From Amycolatopsis palatopharyngis (GTDB lineage: Bacteria > Actinomycetota > Actinomycetes > Mycobacteriales > Pseudonocardiaceae), in contig NZ_PQHZ01000004.1 in the NCBI RefSeq assembly GCF_003385185.1, positions 173,124-237,123 on the forward strand: a stretch of DNA of 64,000 nucleotides, written 5' to 3'. The notes under the pieces were generated by a model. The model ran no database searches and was not told where the DNA came from. It worked only from the letters and a program-made list of their open reading frames with translations. Shown in pieces: positions 34,790 to 44,057 of this stretch. Numbering within the stretch: position 1 is the stretch's first letter; each line of letters starts with the position of its first letter. The position numbers and the translations under genes are program-made.

Positions 34790-36175
34790 TCACGGCTCGG
34801 TGGGGAACCGGCCGTTCTTCACCGCGGTGAGCAGTTCGGCGTGGTCGGCCTCGGACTGGTCCGCGTAACGCACCGCGTAGCGGCCGATCGCCTTGTCCAG
34901 TTCGGTGTCGTCGGCGAGGTACCCGGCCAGCAGTCTCGGGTCGACCGACCGGGCGTGTGCTCGCGCGAGCAGGGCGCCCGCGAGCCTGCCGTAGTCGTCG
35001 AGGTGGTCACTGTCCAGCTTGGTGGGGTCGATGTCGCCCTTCAGGTTCCGGAACTGGCGAACGATGTAGGGCCTGCCCTCGATGGTGGTCCAGCCGAGCA
35101 GGATGTCGCTCTCGGCCTGCACCAGCCGGGCGCCGTGCACGATACGCCTGCCCTCGTGATCCGCGGGTTTGATGTCGAGGAAGGGCTCGAGTGCCGACTG
35201 GCAGGCCTCCTTCAGTTGCAGCACAAGTACTTCGTCGCCGTTGCCGTGTAGGAGGGCGATGTAACTGCGACGTCCAACGCTTCCCGTGCCGACCACGCGA
35301 AAGGCCACATCGGACACGGAGTAGCGGGAGATCAGGTTCCGTCGCGACTCCCGAAGGGTGTCGACATAGGACTGCAGTCCGTCGATGACACGCTCCGCTG
35401 TCGATTCGTCCACATGGGTACGTACCGGCGGATCCTCGATGAACTTGAGCCTGCGCAGCCCGGTGGCCTCGTCGTCGTACTCCTGGGTTCGTTTCCTGGC
35501 GATCTTGGCACTGGTGTTCTTGCGAGCCTTGGCAGCCGCTTCCTCGAAATCGTCGATCAGCTCGTCCGCTTTGGCCCGGCTCAGTGCGGAGGCGTTCGGC
35601 AGCGCGTTCCACGACCGCATGAACGGCAGCTCCGCCAGTTCGCGAACGATCCGGCGGTAGGATTTCACCGCGTCCTCTGCCGCGTCGAGGCAGTGCTTCT
35701 CCCCGAAACCACCCTCGCGCCCGGCCAGGACGAGACTCGCGGTCAGCCGCTTGAGGTCCCACTCCCACGGTCCCGGCACGGTCTCGTCGAAGTCGTTGAT
35801 GTCCATGACGATCTCGCCTTCGGGCGTGCCGTACAGCCCGAAATTCGCGGCGTGGGCGTCTCCGCAGAGCTGCGCGGTGAGTCCGCTGGCCGGGGTGCCC
35901 GCCAGGTCTCCGGCCATGAGTCCCGCCGTGCCCCGGAAGAACGCGAACGGCGAGGCCGTCATCTTGGCGATACGCAGGGGCAGTAGTTCGGGCAGCCTGC
36001 CCTCGTTGCTCGCCTCGACGAAGTCGGCGACGTCCGGCCGGCGGCCGACCGTGGCGGGGTGGTCGTGCGCGGCGGGCGGCGTGCTGTCCCGCAGGGCCTT
36101 GCCCCGGGCGTACACGTCCTCGGCGGACACCGGAGTGCGCAGGTCGACCGGGTCATGCGAACCGTGCGCGGTCAT
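34790..36175 (-). CDS. DUF2252 protein
   Basis: A 461-residue protein of the DUF2252 family, which has a kinase-like fold. Motifs include MTASPFAFFRGTAGLMAGDL, LCGDAHAANFGLYGTPEGEI, VMDINDFDETVPGPWEWDLK (catalytic Asp region) and LLARAHARSVDPRLLAGYL. Activity is uncharacterised. GGAGGGGCGAG precedes the ATG. It stands alone between DAAO (convergent) and the palindrome-bearing gap. Confidence 0.85.
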   Translation of the reverse strand: MTAHGSHDPVDLRTPVSAEDVYARGKALRDSTPPAAHDHPATVGRRPDVADFVEASNEGRLPELLPLRIAKMTASPFAFFRGTAGLMAGDLAGTPASGLTAQLCGDAHAANFGLYGTPEGEIVMDINDFDETVPGPWEWDLKRLTASLVLAGREGGFGEKHCLDAAEDAVKSYRRIVRELAELPFMRSWNALPNASALSRAKADELIDDFEEAAAKARKNTSAKIARKRTQEYDDEATGLRRLKFIEDPPVRTHVDESTAERVIDGLQSYVDTLRESRRNLISRYSVSDVAFRVVGTGSVGRRSYIALLHGNGDEVLVLQLKEACQSALEPFLDIKPADHEGRRIVHGARLVQAESDILLGWTTIEGRPYIVRQFRNLKGDIDPTKLDSDHLDDYGRLAGALLARAHARSVDPRLLAGYLADDTELDKAIGRYAVRYADQSEADHAELLTAVKNGRFPTEP

Positions 36176-36273
36176 CTCGCCCCTCCCGTGATCAGGCCGT
36201 CATGGCCACCCTACGTGCGAACGATCGGTGGTGCGCCTACCCACACCGCCGGCGATCGTAGTGCCCCCCGAAC

Positions 36274-36295
36274 CGCACTTTCCCGGGAAAGCGCG
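36274..36295. repeat. 22-bp palindrome, copy 3 (one mismatch)
   Basis: Same dyad as at 4388, with the identical T-to-C change in the right arm. It lies in the 186-bp gap between the start of the DUF2252 gene and the 3' end of rocD, 43 bp before copy 4. Confidence 0.85.
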
Positions 36296-36316
36296 GTAGT
36301 TGCGTGCGCGGGGTAT

Positions 36317-36338
36317 CGCACTTTCCCGGGAAAGTGCG
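36317..36338. repeat. 22-bp palindrome, copy 4 (perfect)
   Basis: Perfect dyad 24 bp from the rocD stop. Copies 3 and 4 repeat the variant-then-perfect pairing of copies 1 and 2, and copies 1 and 4 share the flanking GGTAT. Confidence 0.85.
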
Positions 36339-36361
36339 AGGACGGGACGGGGGGCCGGGGG

Positions 36362-37585
36362 CTAGCGGATGACCTCGGCGATCGCGTCGATGCCGCGGTC
36401 CAGGTCCTCCTCGGTGATGACCAGGGGCGGTGCGAGGCGCAGCGTGTTGTCGTGGGTCTCCTTGCACAGCACGCCCTTGGCCGCCAGCGCCTGGGAGGCC
36501 TCGCGGCCGCTCGGACCGTCGGAGGCGATGTCGATTCCGGCCCACAGGCCCCGCCCGCGAACCTGTGCCAGGCCCTTGCCCACTAGTTCGCCGAGGCGGG
36601 TGTGCAGGTGTGCGCCGAGCGCGGCCGATCGCTGCTGGAACTCGCCGGTCTCCAGCAGGGCGATCACCGCCCGCCCGACCGCGCAGGCGAGCGGGTTCCC
36701 GCCGAAGGTAGAGCCGTGCTCGCCCGGACGGAGCACGCCGAGTACGTCCCGCCGCCCGACCACCGCGGACAGCGGCATGATGCCACCGCCGAGCGCCTTG
36801 CCGAGCGTGTAGAGGTCCGCGCGGATCCGCTCGTGGTCCAGCGCGAAGAGCGTGCCCGTGCGGGCCAGGCCGGACTGGATCTCGTCGGCGATCAGCAGCG
36901 CGCCTGCCTCGTCGCAGAGCCTGCGCGCCTCGGCGAGGTAACCGTCCGGCGGCACCACGACGCCCGCCTCGCCCTGAATCGGCTCCAGCAGCACGGCCGC
37001 GGTCCGCTCGGTGATGGCCGAGGCGAGCGCGTCGGCGTCGCCGTACTCGACGACCTTGAAGCCGGGGGTGAACGGACCGAAGTCCGCCCGTGCGGTGTCG
37101 TCGGTGGAGAAGGACACGATGGTGGTGGTGCGGCCGTGGAAGTTGGAGCCGGCGACCACGATCTCGGCTTCGCCCTGGGCGACACCCTTCACCTGGTACG
37201 CCCACTTGCGGGCGATCTTGATGGCGGATTCGACGGCCTCGGCGCCGGAGTTCATCGGGAGCACGAGTTCGGTGCCGGTCAGCTCGGCCAGCTCCCGGCA
37301 GAACAACCCGAGCTGGTCGTGGTGGAACGCCCGGGACGTCAGCGTCACCCGGCCGAGCTGTGCGGTCGCGGCTTCGACCAGCGCGGGATGCCGGTGACCG
37401 AAGTTCAGCGCGGAGTAGCCGGAGAGGAAGTCCAGGTAACGCTCGCCATGGACGTCGGTGACCCAGGCGCCCTCCGCTTCGGCGATGACCACGGGCAGCG
37501 GGTGGTAGTTGTGCGTGCTCCACTGCTCGTCGAGGGCGATGAAGTCGGAAGCGGTACGAGTGGTGCTGTCGGCGAACGTCGTCAT
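36362..37585 (-). CDS. rocD: Ornithine aminotransferase
   Basis: A 407-residue class III PLP aminotransferase that converts ornithine and 2-oxoglutarate to glutamate semialdehyde in arginine catabolism. It has FLSGYSALNFGHRHPALVEA, VLPMNSGAEAVESAIKIAR, SNFHGRTTTIVSFSTD, LLIADEIQSGLARTG and the PLP-lysine in LYTLGKALGGGIMPLSAV. The sequence follows the RocD subgroup rather than ArgD. No other arginine-catabolic gene lies beside it. Confidence 0.92.
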   Translation of the reverse strand: MTTFADSTTRTASDFIALDEQWSTHNYHPLPVVIAEAEGAWVTDVHGERYLDFLSGYSALNFGHRHPALVEAATAQLGRVTLTSRAFHHDQLGLFCRELAELTGTELVLPMNSGAEAVESAIKIARKWAYQVKGVAQGEAEIVVAGSNFHGRTTTIVSFSTDDTARADFGPFTPGFKVVEYGDADALASAITERTAAVLLEPIQGEAGVVVPPDGYLAEARRLCDEAGALLIADEIQSGLARTGTLFALDHERIRADLYTLGKALGGGIMPLSAVVGRRDVLGVLRPGEHGSTFGGNPLACAVGRAVIALLETGEFQQRSAALGAHLHTRLGELVGKGLAQVRGRGLWAGIDIASDGPSGREASQALAAKGVLCKETHDNTLRLAPPLVITEEDLDRGIDAIAEVIR

Positions 37586-37689
37586 GCGTTCAGGCTAAGG
37601 GCAGTCCACGCGCGGTTCATCCGCGACACGTTGCTTGTTGCCTGCGTTCGTTGCGTAGTTCCTGCACTCTGCCGGTGAATCATTGCGTA

Positions 37690-37782
37690 GCCGTTGACGA
37701 GGCCGGGCTGCGCGCATATCTGGACGAAATGTGGACCGAGGCGCTCGGCGCGTTCGCGGCGGCCGCCGAACAGAGCGGGGAA
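37690..37782 (+). pseudogene. Possible remnant of an ArsR/SRPBCC-type regulator C terminus
   Basis: The translation VDEAGLRAYLDEMWTEALGA followed by FAAAAEQSGEE resembles the last helix of actinobacterial ArsR-SRPBCC regulators. No start codon context or upstream domain remains. The frame then runs into a hairpin. Alternatively it is a chance open frame in a 276-bp intergenic gap. Confidence 0.3.
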
Positions 37783-37817
37783 GAAGTGGGGCATGTCGTG
37801 GTGACGTGCCCCACTTC
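37783..37817. terminator. Strong hairpin upstream of the S9 peptidase gene
   Basis: A perfect 11-bp stem GAAGTGGGGCA / TGCCCCACTTC encloses 13 bases that can pair further (GTC/GAC). It ends 44 bp before the peptidase start. It could be a terminator for the remnant upstream, a dispersed repeat or an attenuator. Confidence 0.55.
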
Positions 37818-37861
37818 TCGTGTTGGCATTTCCGTGCATCCTTCTGACAGAGTGTCAACTC

Positions 37862-39940
37862 GTGACCGACGACCTTTCCTTCCTTCGTAAGCAGGCCCGT
37901 ACGCAGCGCTTCACCCTCGGTGCGCCGAAGGAGTTCCGGGTATCCCCGGACGGCGAGCGGGTGTTGTTCCTGCGGGCGGAATCCGGCTTCGATCGCAGGC
38001 ACAGTCTGTGGTCACAGAATTTGCGGTCCGGCGTGGAGTCCAAGGTCGTGGACGCCGTCGCACTGTTGCCGGGGGAGGAGGAGTTGCCGCCGGAGGAGCG
38101 CGCGAGGCGGGAACGAACCCGAAACGCCTCCGGTGGAGTCGTCGGCTACGCCACCGACGCCGAACTCACGATGGCCGCGTTCTCGTTGTCCGGCAAGCTC
38201 TACACAGCCGATCTGGGTACCGGCGAGATCACTTTGCGCGTCGACGGTTCGGTGGTGGACCCCCGGCCGAACAGCGCGGGCACGCACGTTGCCTACGTCC
38301 GGGACCGGAGGTTGCGGGTGCTCGATCTCGCCACCGGAGCGGACCGGGCGCTGGTCGACGAACCGGGTGAGGACATCGCCTGGGGACTGGCGGAGTTCAT
38401 CGCGGCGGAGGAGATGGGCCGCGCGCGCGGCTACTGGTGGGCGCCGGACGGGCAGAGCGTGCTGGTGGAGCGCACCGACCGCTCCCCGGTGCCGCGCTGG
38501 ACGATCGCCGACCCGGCGAACCCCAGCGCGCCCCCGAATACGGTGTCGTATCCGGCGGCCGGAACCGTCAATGTCGACGTTTCGTTGGCACTGCTCGGTC
38601 TCGACGGAACGCGGGTGGACATCCAGCGGGGGGACTGGGAGTACCTGGCCGCGGTGCACTGGAGCGCGGGCGGTGCGCCGCTGCTGGCCGTGCAGCCGCG
38701 CGACCAGCGCAGCCTCGAGGTGCACGAGGTGAGCCTCGCCGACGGGTCGACGAAGCTGCTGCACACGGAGACGGACCCGCACTGGGTGGAGATCGTGCGG
38801 GGTGTGCCCGCCTGGACCAGTGACGGCAGGCTGGTGCGGGTCAGCGCGGCGGACGGTAACTACCGGCTGCTGATCGACGGGGAACCGGTCACCGAATCCG
38901 GGATGCAGGTCCGCTCGGTGCTCGACGTGGGCGAGGAGGTGCTTTTCAGCGCGTCGGAGGACGACCCGACCCAGATCCACGTGTACCGCACCGACGGCGG
39001 AAAGGTGCAACGACTGTCCAGCACGGACGGTGTGCACATCGGCGGCGGGAACGCCACGCTGACCGTGCTGTCATCCTGGAGTCTGGATCGCAGCGGTCCT
39101 CAGGTTTCGGTGCTGCGCGACGGTAAGCCGGTCAGCGCAATCGATTCGTACACTGTGGACCCAGGCCTGGATCCCGAGGTGGCGATGCTGACAGTGGGCG
39201 AACGGGGCCTGCGGGCGGCGTTGCTGCTGCCGACCGGTCACCGCCCTGGATCGGCGAAACTGCCGGTGCTGCTCGATCCCTATGGCGGTCCGCACGCGCA
39301 GCGGGTTCTGCGGAGCCGCAATGCCTTCCTCACCGCACAGTGGCTGGCGGATCAGGGTTTCGCCGTGCTGATCACCGATGGCAGGGGCAGTCCGGGACGT
39401 GGTCCGGAGTGGGAACGGGAGATCGCGGGCAAGCTGGCGGAGGTTCCGCTCGCCGACCAGGTCGACGCACTGCACGCGGTGGCGGCCGAGAATTCCGATC
39501 TGGACCTGAACCGGGTGGCGATCCGCGGCTGGTCCTACGGCGGCTACCTTTCGGCGCTGGCCGTTCTGCGCAGGCCGGACGTGTTTCACGCGGCGGTGGC
39601 GGGCGCACCGGTGACCGACTGGTCGTTGTACGACACCCACTACACCGAGCGCTACCTCGGCACTCCGCAGGACGAGCCGGAGTCGTATCGCCGGAATTCC
39701 CTCATCGCGGACGCTCCAGAACTGCGCAGCGCCTTGCTGATCGTGCACGGGCTGGCCGACGACAACGTGTTCGTGGCGCACGCGCTGCGGCTGTCGTCGG
39801 CATTGCTGGCCGCGGGCAGGCCGCACACCTTCCTCCCGCTGGCCGGGGGCACGCATATGACGCCGCAGGCCGAGGAGGTCGCGGAGAACATGATGCGGCT
39901 GCAGATCGACTGGATCAAGCGAGAGCTGGACGGCCGCTGA
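37862..39940 (+). CDS. S9-family prolyl oligopeptidase (DPP IV-like)
   Basis: A 692-residue serine peptidase. The N-terminal beta-propeller (about 20-430, including RFTLGAPKEFRVSPDGERVL and IAWGLAEFIAAEEMGRARGY, whose EE pair is typical of DPP IV) precedes an alpha/beta-hydrolase domain. The nucleophile is in IRGWSYGGYLSALAVL, the Asp in VHGLADDNVFV and the His in GGTHMTPQAEE. The GTG at 37862 gives VTDDLSFLRKQARTQRF, and no signal peptide is seen, so it is probably cytoplasmic. It likely releases X-Pro dipeptides. Confidence 0.92.
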   Translation: MTDDLSFLRKQARTQRFTLGAPKEFRVSPDGERVLFLRAESGFDRRHSLWSQNLRSGVESKVVDAVALLPGEEELPPEERARRERTRNASGGVVGYATDAELTMAAFSLSGKLYTADLGTGEITLRVDGSVVDPRPNSAGTHVAYVRDRRLRVLDLATGADRALVDEPGEDIAWGLAEFIAAEEMGRARGYWWAPDGQSVLVERTDRSPVPRWTIADPANPSAPPNTVSYPAAGTVNVDVSLALLGLDGTRVDIQRGDWEYLAAVHWSAGGAPLLAVQPRDQRSLEVHEVSLADGSTKLLHTETDPHWVEIVRGVPAWTSDGRLVRVSAADGNYRLLIDGEPVTESGMQVRSVLDVGEEVLFSASEDDPTQIHVYRTDGGKVQRLSSTDGVHIGGGNATLTVLSSWSLDRSGPQVSVLRDGKPVSAIDSYTVDPGLDPEVAMLTVGERGLRAALLLPTGHRPGSAKLPVLLDPYGGPHAQRVLRSRNAFLTAQWLADQGFAVLITDGRGSPGRGPEWEREIAGKLAEVPLADQVDALHAVAAENSDLDLNRVAIRGWSYGGYLSALAVLRRPDVFHAAVAGAPVTDWSLYDTHYTERYLGTPQDEPESYRRNSLIADAPELRSALLIVHGLADDNVFVAHALRLSSALLAAGRPHTFLPLAGGTHMTPQAEEVAENMMRLQIDWIKRELDGR

Positions 39941-39989
39941 GGCGCTGACCTGCGGGCAGGGCGTCACCGAACGATCGAGGATGGAGCGT

Positions 39990-40943
39990 ATGAAGCGTTG
40001 GGGAATCACGATCCCGCTGACCGGGGTCCCGCTGGCCGAACACCGTGAGCTGATCGAGCAGCTGCCCGACCTCGGCTACACCGACGCGTGGTCGGCGGAG
40101 ACCGCGGGCACCGACGCGTTCTCCCCGCTGCTGCTGGCATCGCAGTGGGCGCCGCAGCTACGCCTCGGCACGGCGATCGTCCCGGTGTACACGCGCGGTC
40201 CCGGCCTGCTCGCGATGAGCGCGGCGACGCTGGCCGAGTGCGCCCCGGGCCGGTTCGTCCTGGGGATCGGTACGTCGTCGCCGGTGATCGTGGAGAACTG
40301 GAACGCCGCGGAATTCACCGAGCCGTTCGGGCGGAGCAGGGACACCCTGCGATTCCTGCGCGCGGCCCTTGCGGGGGAGAAGGTCACCGAGCGGTACCCG
40401 ACTTTCTCGGTGAGCAAGTTCCGGCTGGAGCGCGCACCGGAGCCCGCGCCGCCGATCATGCTGGCCGCGCTGCGGCCGGGGATGCTGCGGCTGGCGGCGC
40501 GCGAGGCCGACGGTGCGATCACGAACTGGCTCGCCCCTGGCGACGTGCCGACCGTGCGGGCCGAGGTCGGGCCGGACGTCGAACTGGTGGCCAGGGTGTT
40601 CGTCTGTCCCACCGAGGACGCCGCGGCGGCGCGGGGACTCGGCAGGATGCTGATCAGCAGTTATCTGACGGTGCCGGTGTACAAGGCATTCCACGAGTGG
40701 CTGGGCCGCGGCGATGCGCTGGCGCCGATGCATGAGGCGTGGCAGGCGGGAGATCGCAAACGCGCTGGTGAGCTCATTCCGGACGAGGTGGTGGACGAAC
40801 TTATCGTGCACGGCAGCGTCGACGAGTGCCGGGAGCAGGTTCAGTCCTACGTGGACAATGGGCTGGACACGCCGGTGATGGCGTTGCTGCCCACAGGCGG
40901 CGACCCGCTGGAGCAGATCAAGGGATTGGCCCCACGGGTCTGA
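39990..40943 (+). CDS. LLM-class F420-dependent oxidoreductase
   Basis: A 317-residue luciferase-like protein: WGITIPLTGVPLAEHRELIE, LGYTDAWSAETAGTDAFSPL, LRLGTAIVPVYTRGPGLLAM, RFVLGIGTSSPVIVENWN and PIMLAALRPGMLRLAAREAD. It matches actinobacterial F420-dependent LLM reductases; the substrate is unknown. ATG 39990 is preferred because the ATG at 39981 has AGG directly touching it, too close for a ribosome site. Confidence 0.87.
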   Translation: MKRWGITIPLTGVPLAEHRELIEQLPDLGYTDAWSAETAGTDAFSPLLLASQWAPQLRLGTAIVPVYTRGPGLLAMSAATLAECAPGRFVLGIGTSSPVIVENWNAAEFTEPFGRSRDTLRFLRAALAGEKVTERYPTFSVSKFRLERAPEPAPPIMLAALRPGMLRLAAREADGAITNWLAPGDVPTVRAEVGPDVELVARVFVCPTEDAAAARGLGRMLISSYLTVPVYKAFHEWLGRGDALAPMHEAWQAGDRKRAGELIPDEVVDELIVHGSVDECREQVQSYVDNGLDTPVMALLPTGGDPLEQIKGLAPRV

Positions 40944-40971
40944 CCCTTCGTTGCGGGCGCCTCGCGCTGGG

Positions 40972-41346
40972 TCAGCCCCAGATCGCGCTCGCGGCGACCA
41001 GACCCGTCGCGGCGGCGCCGAAACCCGCGAACACGGTGACGACGACGTTGGCGACGGCGTAGAGACGGGCGCGTTCCGACACGAGCCGGACGGTTTCGTA
41101 GCCAAAGGTGGAAAACGTCGTCAGAGAGCCGCACAAGCCGATGCCGACCAGCGCCCGGACGGTGTCCGGCTCGCCGCCAGCGAGTGACCAGCCGGTCAGC
41201 AGCCCGAGCAGGGCGGAACCGGACATGTTGGCGATGAGGGTGCCCCACGGGAACAGCGTCCGGTGACTGCGACGCACACGCAGGTCGACGAGGTAGCGCA
41301 GGACCGCGCCGACGGCTCCACCGAGGGCGACCAGCAGGACCGTCAC
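40972..41346 (-). CDS. crcB: Fluoride channel subunit CrcB
   Basis: A 124-residue protein with four hydrophobic helices: LLVALGGAVGAVLRYLVDLR, PWGTLIANMSGSALLGLLTG, GLCGSLTTFSTFGYETVRLV. The Fluc family signatures G-x-x-R-y and the conserved N in TLIAN and TFSTF box are present. Fluc channels export fluoride as dual-topology dimers. Its GTG overlaps the stop of the paired upstream crcB (GTGA). Confidence 0.92.
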   Translation of the reverse strand: MTVLLVALGGAVGAVLRYLVDLRVRRSHRTLFPWGTLIANMSGSALLGLLTGWSLAGGEPDTVRALVGIGLCGSLTTFSTFGYETVRLVSERARLYAVANVVVTVFAGFGAAATGLVAASAIWG

Positions 41347-41774
41347 GATGGCGCTCCGCGACGGGTGTAGGCGACGACGAGGCGGGTGGCGCGCATGCCG
41401 GCCGCGACGGCGAGCAGGGAGGCGAGCACCGAGACCGTGGCGTAGAGCAGCGCGAGCCCGGGCCTGCCGGTCACCGCGGAGTCCATGGCCTCGACCACGA
41501 AGGTGGAGAACGTGGTGAAGCCGCCGAGGACGCCGATCCCCGCGAACGGGCGTAGCAGGGGGTGCGGGTCCCGGATGGTGATGATCAGCATCATCAGCAC
41601 GCCGATCAGCAGGCAGCCCCCGACGTTGGCGAGCAGGGTGGCGGTACCGAACTGGCCGCGTTCGTGCGGGACGGCCAGGCCGAGGCCGTACCTGCCGAGG
41701 CTGCCCAGCGCGCCCCCGACGGCGACGGCGAGCAGTACCACCCACCGCCGGGTCTCGTCCACGGTCCGGCCCAT
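41343..41774 (-). CDS. crcB: Fluoride channel subunit CrcB (second paralogue)
   Basis: A 143-residue four-helix Fluc subunit: VAVGGALGSLGRYGLGLAVP, TATLLANVGGCLLIGVLMML, GVLGGFTTFSTFVVEAMDSA. GAGGAGG lies upstream of the ATG. With the downstream paralogue it probably forms a heterodimer of fixed opposite topologies. No fluoride (crcB-motif) riboswitch is visible in the 111 bp before it. Confidence 0.92.
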   Translation of the reverse strand: MGRTVDETRRWVVLLAVAVGGALGSLGRYGLGLAVPHERGQFGTATLLANVGGCLLIGVLMMLIITIRDPHPLLRPFAGIGVLGGFTTFSTFVVEAMDSAVTGRPGLALLYATVSVLASLLAVAAGMRATRLVVAYTRRGAPS

Positions 41775-41789
41775 CGTCCTCCTCGGTGT

Positions 41790-41811
41790 CGCACTTTCCC
41801 GGGAAAGTGCG
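41790..41811. repeat. 22-bp palindrome, copy 5 (perfect)
   Basis: Perfect copy of the CGCACTTTCCC dyad in the divergent promoter region between the crcB pair and aconitase, 16 bp upstream of the crcB start codon and 75 bp upstream of the aconitase start. A terminator role is unlikely here because both flanking genes start from this gap. Confidence 0.85.
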
Positions 41812-41885
41812 GTCCAGCTCAACGGCGAATGTATCGGCGGGATTGGGCTGCCGCGGGTTCGGGTAGTCGTGGCCGGGAGGTCGGC

Positions 41886-43844
41886 ATGGGATACGGCATC
41901 GCGGAACAACTCATCAGTGAGCATCTGGTCAGTGGCGAGATGAGGCCTGGGGCGGAGATCGCGCTGCGGGTAGATCAGACCCTGACCCAGGACGCCACCG
42001 GCACCCTGGTGATGCAGGAGCTGGAGGCGATGAACCTGGATCGCGCGCACACCGAGGTCAGCGTGCAGTACGTCGATCACAACCTGCTGCAGGCCGATGA
42101 GAAGAACGCCGAGGACCACGCGTTCCTTCGCTCGGCCTGCCGCAAGTACGGACTGTGGTTCTCCAAGGCGGGCAACGGGGTCTCGCATCCGACACATATG
42201 CAGCGGTTCGGAATCCCGGGCAAGACGATGGTCGGTTCGGACTCGCACACCTGTGCCGGAGGGTCGCTGGGGATGCTGGCGATCGGGGTCGGCGGGCTCG
42301 AGGTCGCCATGGTCATCGCTGGTTCGCCGCTGTACCTGCGGATGCCCGAGATCTGGGGAGTGCGGCTGACAGGGGAGTTGCCACCGTGGGTGTCGGCCAA
42401 AGACGTGGTGCTGGAGATGTTGCGCCGGCACGGGGTCAAGGGCGGGCTGAACCGGATCATCGAGTATCACGGGCCCGGGCTGGCGCAGCTGTCGGCGATG
42501 GACCGGCACGTGATCGCGAACATGGGGGCCGAGCTGGGTGCGACGACGACGGTGTTCCCCGCTGACGACGCGGTGCGGGAGTTCCTGCGTGCGGAGGACC
42601 GGGAGGACGACTTCCGTGAGGTGCTGCCGGACGAGGACGCGCGGTTCGACGTGACCGACGAGATCGACCTTTCGGCTCTGGAGCCGCTGATCGCCAAGCC
42701 TTCGTCGCCGGGCAACGTGGTTCCGGTACGCGAGGTGGCCGGGACCGAGGTGGGGCAGGTCGTGATCGGGTCGTCGGCGAATCCAGGGCTGCGGGACTAC
42801 GCGATCGCGGCGCATATGGTGCGGGGAAGGCAGACCGAGGATTCGGTGAGTTTCGATGTCAACCCGTCGTCTCGGGAGATCTTCGCGGATCTGACGAAAC
42901 TGGGGGCGACGTTCGACCTGATCTCCGCTGGTGCCCGCATCCATCAGGCAGGATGCATGGGTTGTATCGGCATGGGCCAGGCGCCCGCGGTGGGACACAA
43001 CTCGCTGCGCACGTTCCCGAGAAACTTCCCCGGCCGATCGGGGACGAAGGAGGACGCGGTCTGGTTGTGCTCGCCCGAGACCGCGGCCGCGGCCGCGCTG
43101 ACCGGGACGATCAGTGATCCGAGGGAAGTCGCCGAGCGGCTGGGGATCGAGTACGTGCGCCCGGAGCTGCCGGCACGGGCGTCGGTGAACACGGACATGC
43201 TGGTGCCGCCGCTGGAGCCGGAAGAAGCCGCGGCGGAGAAACTGGTGAAGGGCCCGAACATCTCCTCGTTGCCGGACTTCCCGCCGCTGCCGAACAAGAT
43301 CGAGGCGCCGGTGCTGCTCAAGGTTCCGGACGACATCTCGACCGACGAGATCTCGCCTGCGGGCGCGCGGGCACTGCCGTTCCGGTCGAACATCCCGATG
43401 CTGTCGGAATTCACGTTCAATCAGGTGGATGAGACCTATCCGCAGCGGGCGCGCGAAGTGGCCGACGGCCCAGGGCACGTGATCGTCGGCGGCGACAACT
43501 ACGGTCAGGGTTCGTCGCGCGAACACGCGGCGATCACCCCGAGACACCTCGGCCTCCGCGCGGTGATCGCGAAGTCGTTCGCTCGGATCCACTGGCAGAA
43601 CCTGGCGAACTTCGGGATCCTCGCGCTGGAGTTCGCCGACCCCGCGGACTACGACAGGGTTGAGCAGGGAGACACACTGGAGCTGGACGGACTGCGAGAG
43701 CAGTTGTCCACCAGCCCGGGTCTGACGGCGCGCAATGTGACCAAGGGCGAGGAGTACCGGCTGCACCACCAGCTGTCAGAGCGTCAGGTCGAAGCTGTCA
43801 TGGCGGGAGGCCGCATCCCCCTGCTGGCGTCGGCGACGCCTTGA
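41886..43844 (+). CDS. Aconitate hydratase (about 650-residue type)
   Basis: A 652-residue iron-sulfur enzyme. Motifs are SVQYVDHNLLQAD, MVGSDSHTCAGGSLGMLAIG (first cluster Cys), AGCMGCIGMGQAPAVG (second and third Cys) and, in the swivel domain, DDISTDEISPAGARALPFRS and GGDNYGQGSSREHAAITPRH. It isomerises citrate to isocitrate. The length matches the mitochondrial-type aconitase rather than the 900-residue AcnA, so it may be a second aconitase. GGGAGGTC precedes ATG 41886. Confidence 0.92.
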   Translation: MGYGIAEQLISEHLVSGEMRPGAEIALRVDQTLTQDATGTLVMQELEAMNLDRAHTEVSVQYVDHNLLQADEKNAEDHAFLRSACRKYGLWFSKAGNGVSHPTHMQRFGIPGKTMVGSDSHTCAGGSLGMLAIGVGGLEVAMVIAGSPLYLRMPEIWGVRLTGELPPWVSAKDVVLEMLRRHGVKGGLNRIIEYHGPGLAQLSAMDRHVIANMGAELGATTTVFPADDAVREFLRAEDREDDFREVLPDEDARFDVTDEIDLSALEPLIAKPSSPGNVVPVREVAGTEVGQVVIGSSANPGLRDYAIAAHMVRGRQTEDSVSFDVNPSSREIFADLTKLGATFDLISAGARIHQAGCMGCIGMGQAPAVGHNSLRTFPRNFPGRSGTKEDAVWLCSPETAAAAALTGTISDPREVAERLGIEYVRPELPARASVNTDMLVPPLEPEEAAAEKLVKGPNISSLPDFPPLPNKIEAPVLLKVPDDISTDEISPAGARALPFRSNIPMLSEFTFNQVDETYPQRAREVADGPGHVIVGGDNYGQGSSREHAAITPRHLGLRAVIAKSFARIHWQNLANFGILALEFADPADYDRVEQGDTLELDGLREQLSTSPGLTARNVTKGEEYRLHHQLSERQVEAVMAGGRIPLLASATP

Positions 43845-43955
43845 CGGCGTGTCGCCGCAGGTCACGGGCAAGGTGACAACAACCCCGCCCCTGCCTCACC
43901 GGCGCCGAAGTGGACACGCTAAGCTAACGGCCATCGCCAGCACACAGGGCGAGGC

Positions 43956-44029
<74 letters not shown>

Positions 44030-44057
44030 CCGGTGTGATGTCGCACGACATCGGCAT

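Noticed and set aside
41775..41885. Fluoride riboswitch before crcB
   Set aside because: The main feature is the 22-bp palindrome; I could not find the conserved crcB-motif pattern.
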